Below, piece after piece: positions 63,675 through 64,000 of a stretch of DNA of 64,000 bases. The stretch comes from DASYLJ01 sp964404165 (lineage in GTDB: Bacteria > Desulfobacterota > Binatia > DP-6). The notes beneath the pieces are model-generated. The model had not been told where the DNA came from. It made no database searches and saw only the letters and a list, made by a program, of their open reading frames with translations. Position numbers and translations under genes: made by a program. Where the stretch lies: contig CAYOIZ010000028.1 of NCBI GenBank assembly GCA_964404165.1, positions 19,193-83,192 of the forward strand. The letters run 5' to 3'. The first letter of the stretch is position 1, and the number at the start of each line of letters is the position of its first letter.

Positions 63675-64000
63675 GCGGGCTCGCCATCTTCGTGAAGACG
63701 CCGGGCCGCTCGCCGGTGAAGACGCGCCTCGCCGCGGCGCGCGGCGCGGCGTGGACGGCGGACTGGTACCGTCGCGCCGCGGCCGCGGTGTCGGAGGTGG
63801 CCGTGCATGCCGGCGTCACGGCGTACTGGGCGGTGGCGGAACCCGATGCCACCTGGCCCGGACTGCCCCAGATCCAACAGGGCGACGGCGGGCTCGGCGA
63901 GCGCATGGCGCGCGTGCACGCGACGCTCGTCGCGCGACACGGCCGCGGCCTGCTCCTCGGCGCCGACGCGCCGCAGGTCTCGCCCGCGCTGCTGCGCGAC
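63671..64000 (+). CDS. DUF2064-type glycosyltransferase/nucleotidyltransferase-fold protein (partial)
   Basis: The first 110 residues of a gene cut by the window end. The N terminus MSGLAIFVKTPGRSPVKTRL is the nucleotide-binding loop of the DUF2064/TIGR04282 family (sugar-nucleotide transferase fold). GLLLGADAPQ carries the expected acidic residue. It is coupled by ATGA to the GT2 gene; the pair probably builds a glycolipid or modified sugar. Confidence 0.75.
   Translation, partial: MSGLAIFVKTPGRSPVKTRLAAARGAAWTADWYRRAAAAVSEVAVHAGVTAYWAVAEPDATWPGLPQIQQGDGGLGERMARVHATLVARHGRGLLLGADAPQVSPALLRD

Overview
This is a very GC-rich (roughly 70% by eye) chromosomal stretch, densely packed with bacterial genes that mostly overlap by 4 bp (ATGA/GTGA junctions). 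No rRNA, tRNA, CRISPR array, transposase or phage gene was seen. The mix includes Myxococcus-type cysteine-rich repeats, several MMPL/RND transporters, DUF1302/DUF1329 envelope proteins, an F420-type luciferase-like oxidoreductase, NrfHA and sigma-54 control. It suggests an uncultured deltaproteobacterium-like lineage (Myxococcota or Candidatus Binatota-like); this is inference. A 10-N scaffold gap at 5650-5659, set in poly-C/poly-G, shows it is a draft or metagenome assembly.

Layout. 0.1-3.6 kb: lipid hydroxylase, TetR regulator with an operator-like palindrome, DapB-like dehydrogenase, lipoprotein protease and a small secreted protein. 3.7-5.5 kb: nrfHA ammonia-forming nitrite reductase. 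5.8-8.0 kb: phospholipid operon (CDP-alcohol transferase, PlsC, CdsA). 8.3-9.7 kb: haloalkane dehalogenase with TetR. 9.8-15.1 kb: membrane glycosyltransferase, exonuclease III, membrane MutS-like ATPase, MFS transporter. 15.2-20.4 kb: two large secreted proteins (cysteine-repeat, and Ser/Thr-linker). 20.7-23.7 kb: hydrolase, F420-type oxidoreductase, metallo-hydrolase.

23.8-35.8 kb: a co-directional envelope cluster of DUF1302 barrel, YCF48 propeller, RND transporter, Gld-type ABC export genes, DUF4340, DUF1329, FxLYD protein and a copper-monooxygenase-like secreted protein. 35.8-43.4 kb: LMW phosphatase, SDR dehydrogenase, membrane protein, and an operon of RND transporter, transglutaminase-like protein, histidine kinase and receiver.

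43.5-58.6 kb holds the most striking system. Two LuxI/FeeM-like acyl-transfer synthases are each divergently paired with a 692-aa seven-TM histidine kinase; the pair is duplicated in tandem. Beside them lie a ketosynthase, a fatty acid desaturase, a third membrane kinase, an NtrC-type sigma-54 activator and an RND exporter. Four promoters (synthase 1, synthase 2, ketosynthase, desaturase-kinase-activator operon) each carry a 16-nt -24/-12 sigma-54 element and, 42-44 bp from its GG, a tandem pair of TGGGAACC-GGTTCCCA-like dyads spaced 29-30 bp. I infer a self-amplifying acyl-lipid signalling or lipid-modification regulon, formally resembling LuxM/LuxN-type quorum sensing but driven by sigma-54.

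58.8-64 kb: M19 dipeptidase, an inverted-order START-Rieske protein, a TVP38-disulfide-reductase fusion and two glycosyltransferases (the last cut by the window end). A roughly 100-bp structured repeat occurs at least three times, always just after a stop codon.
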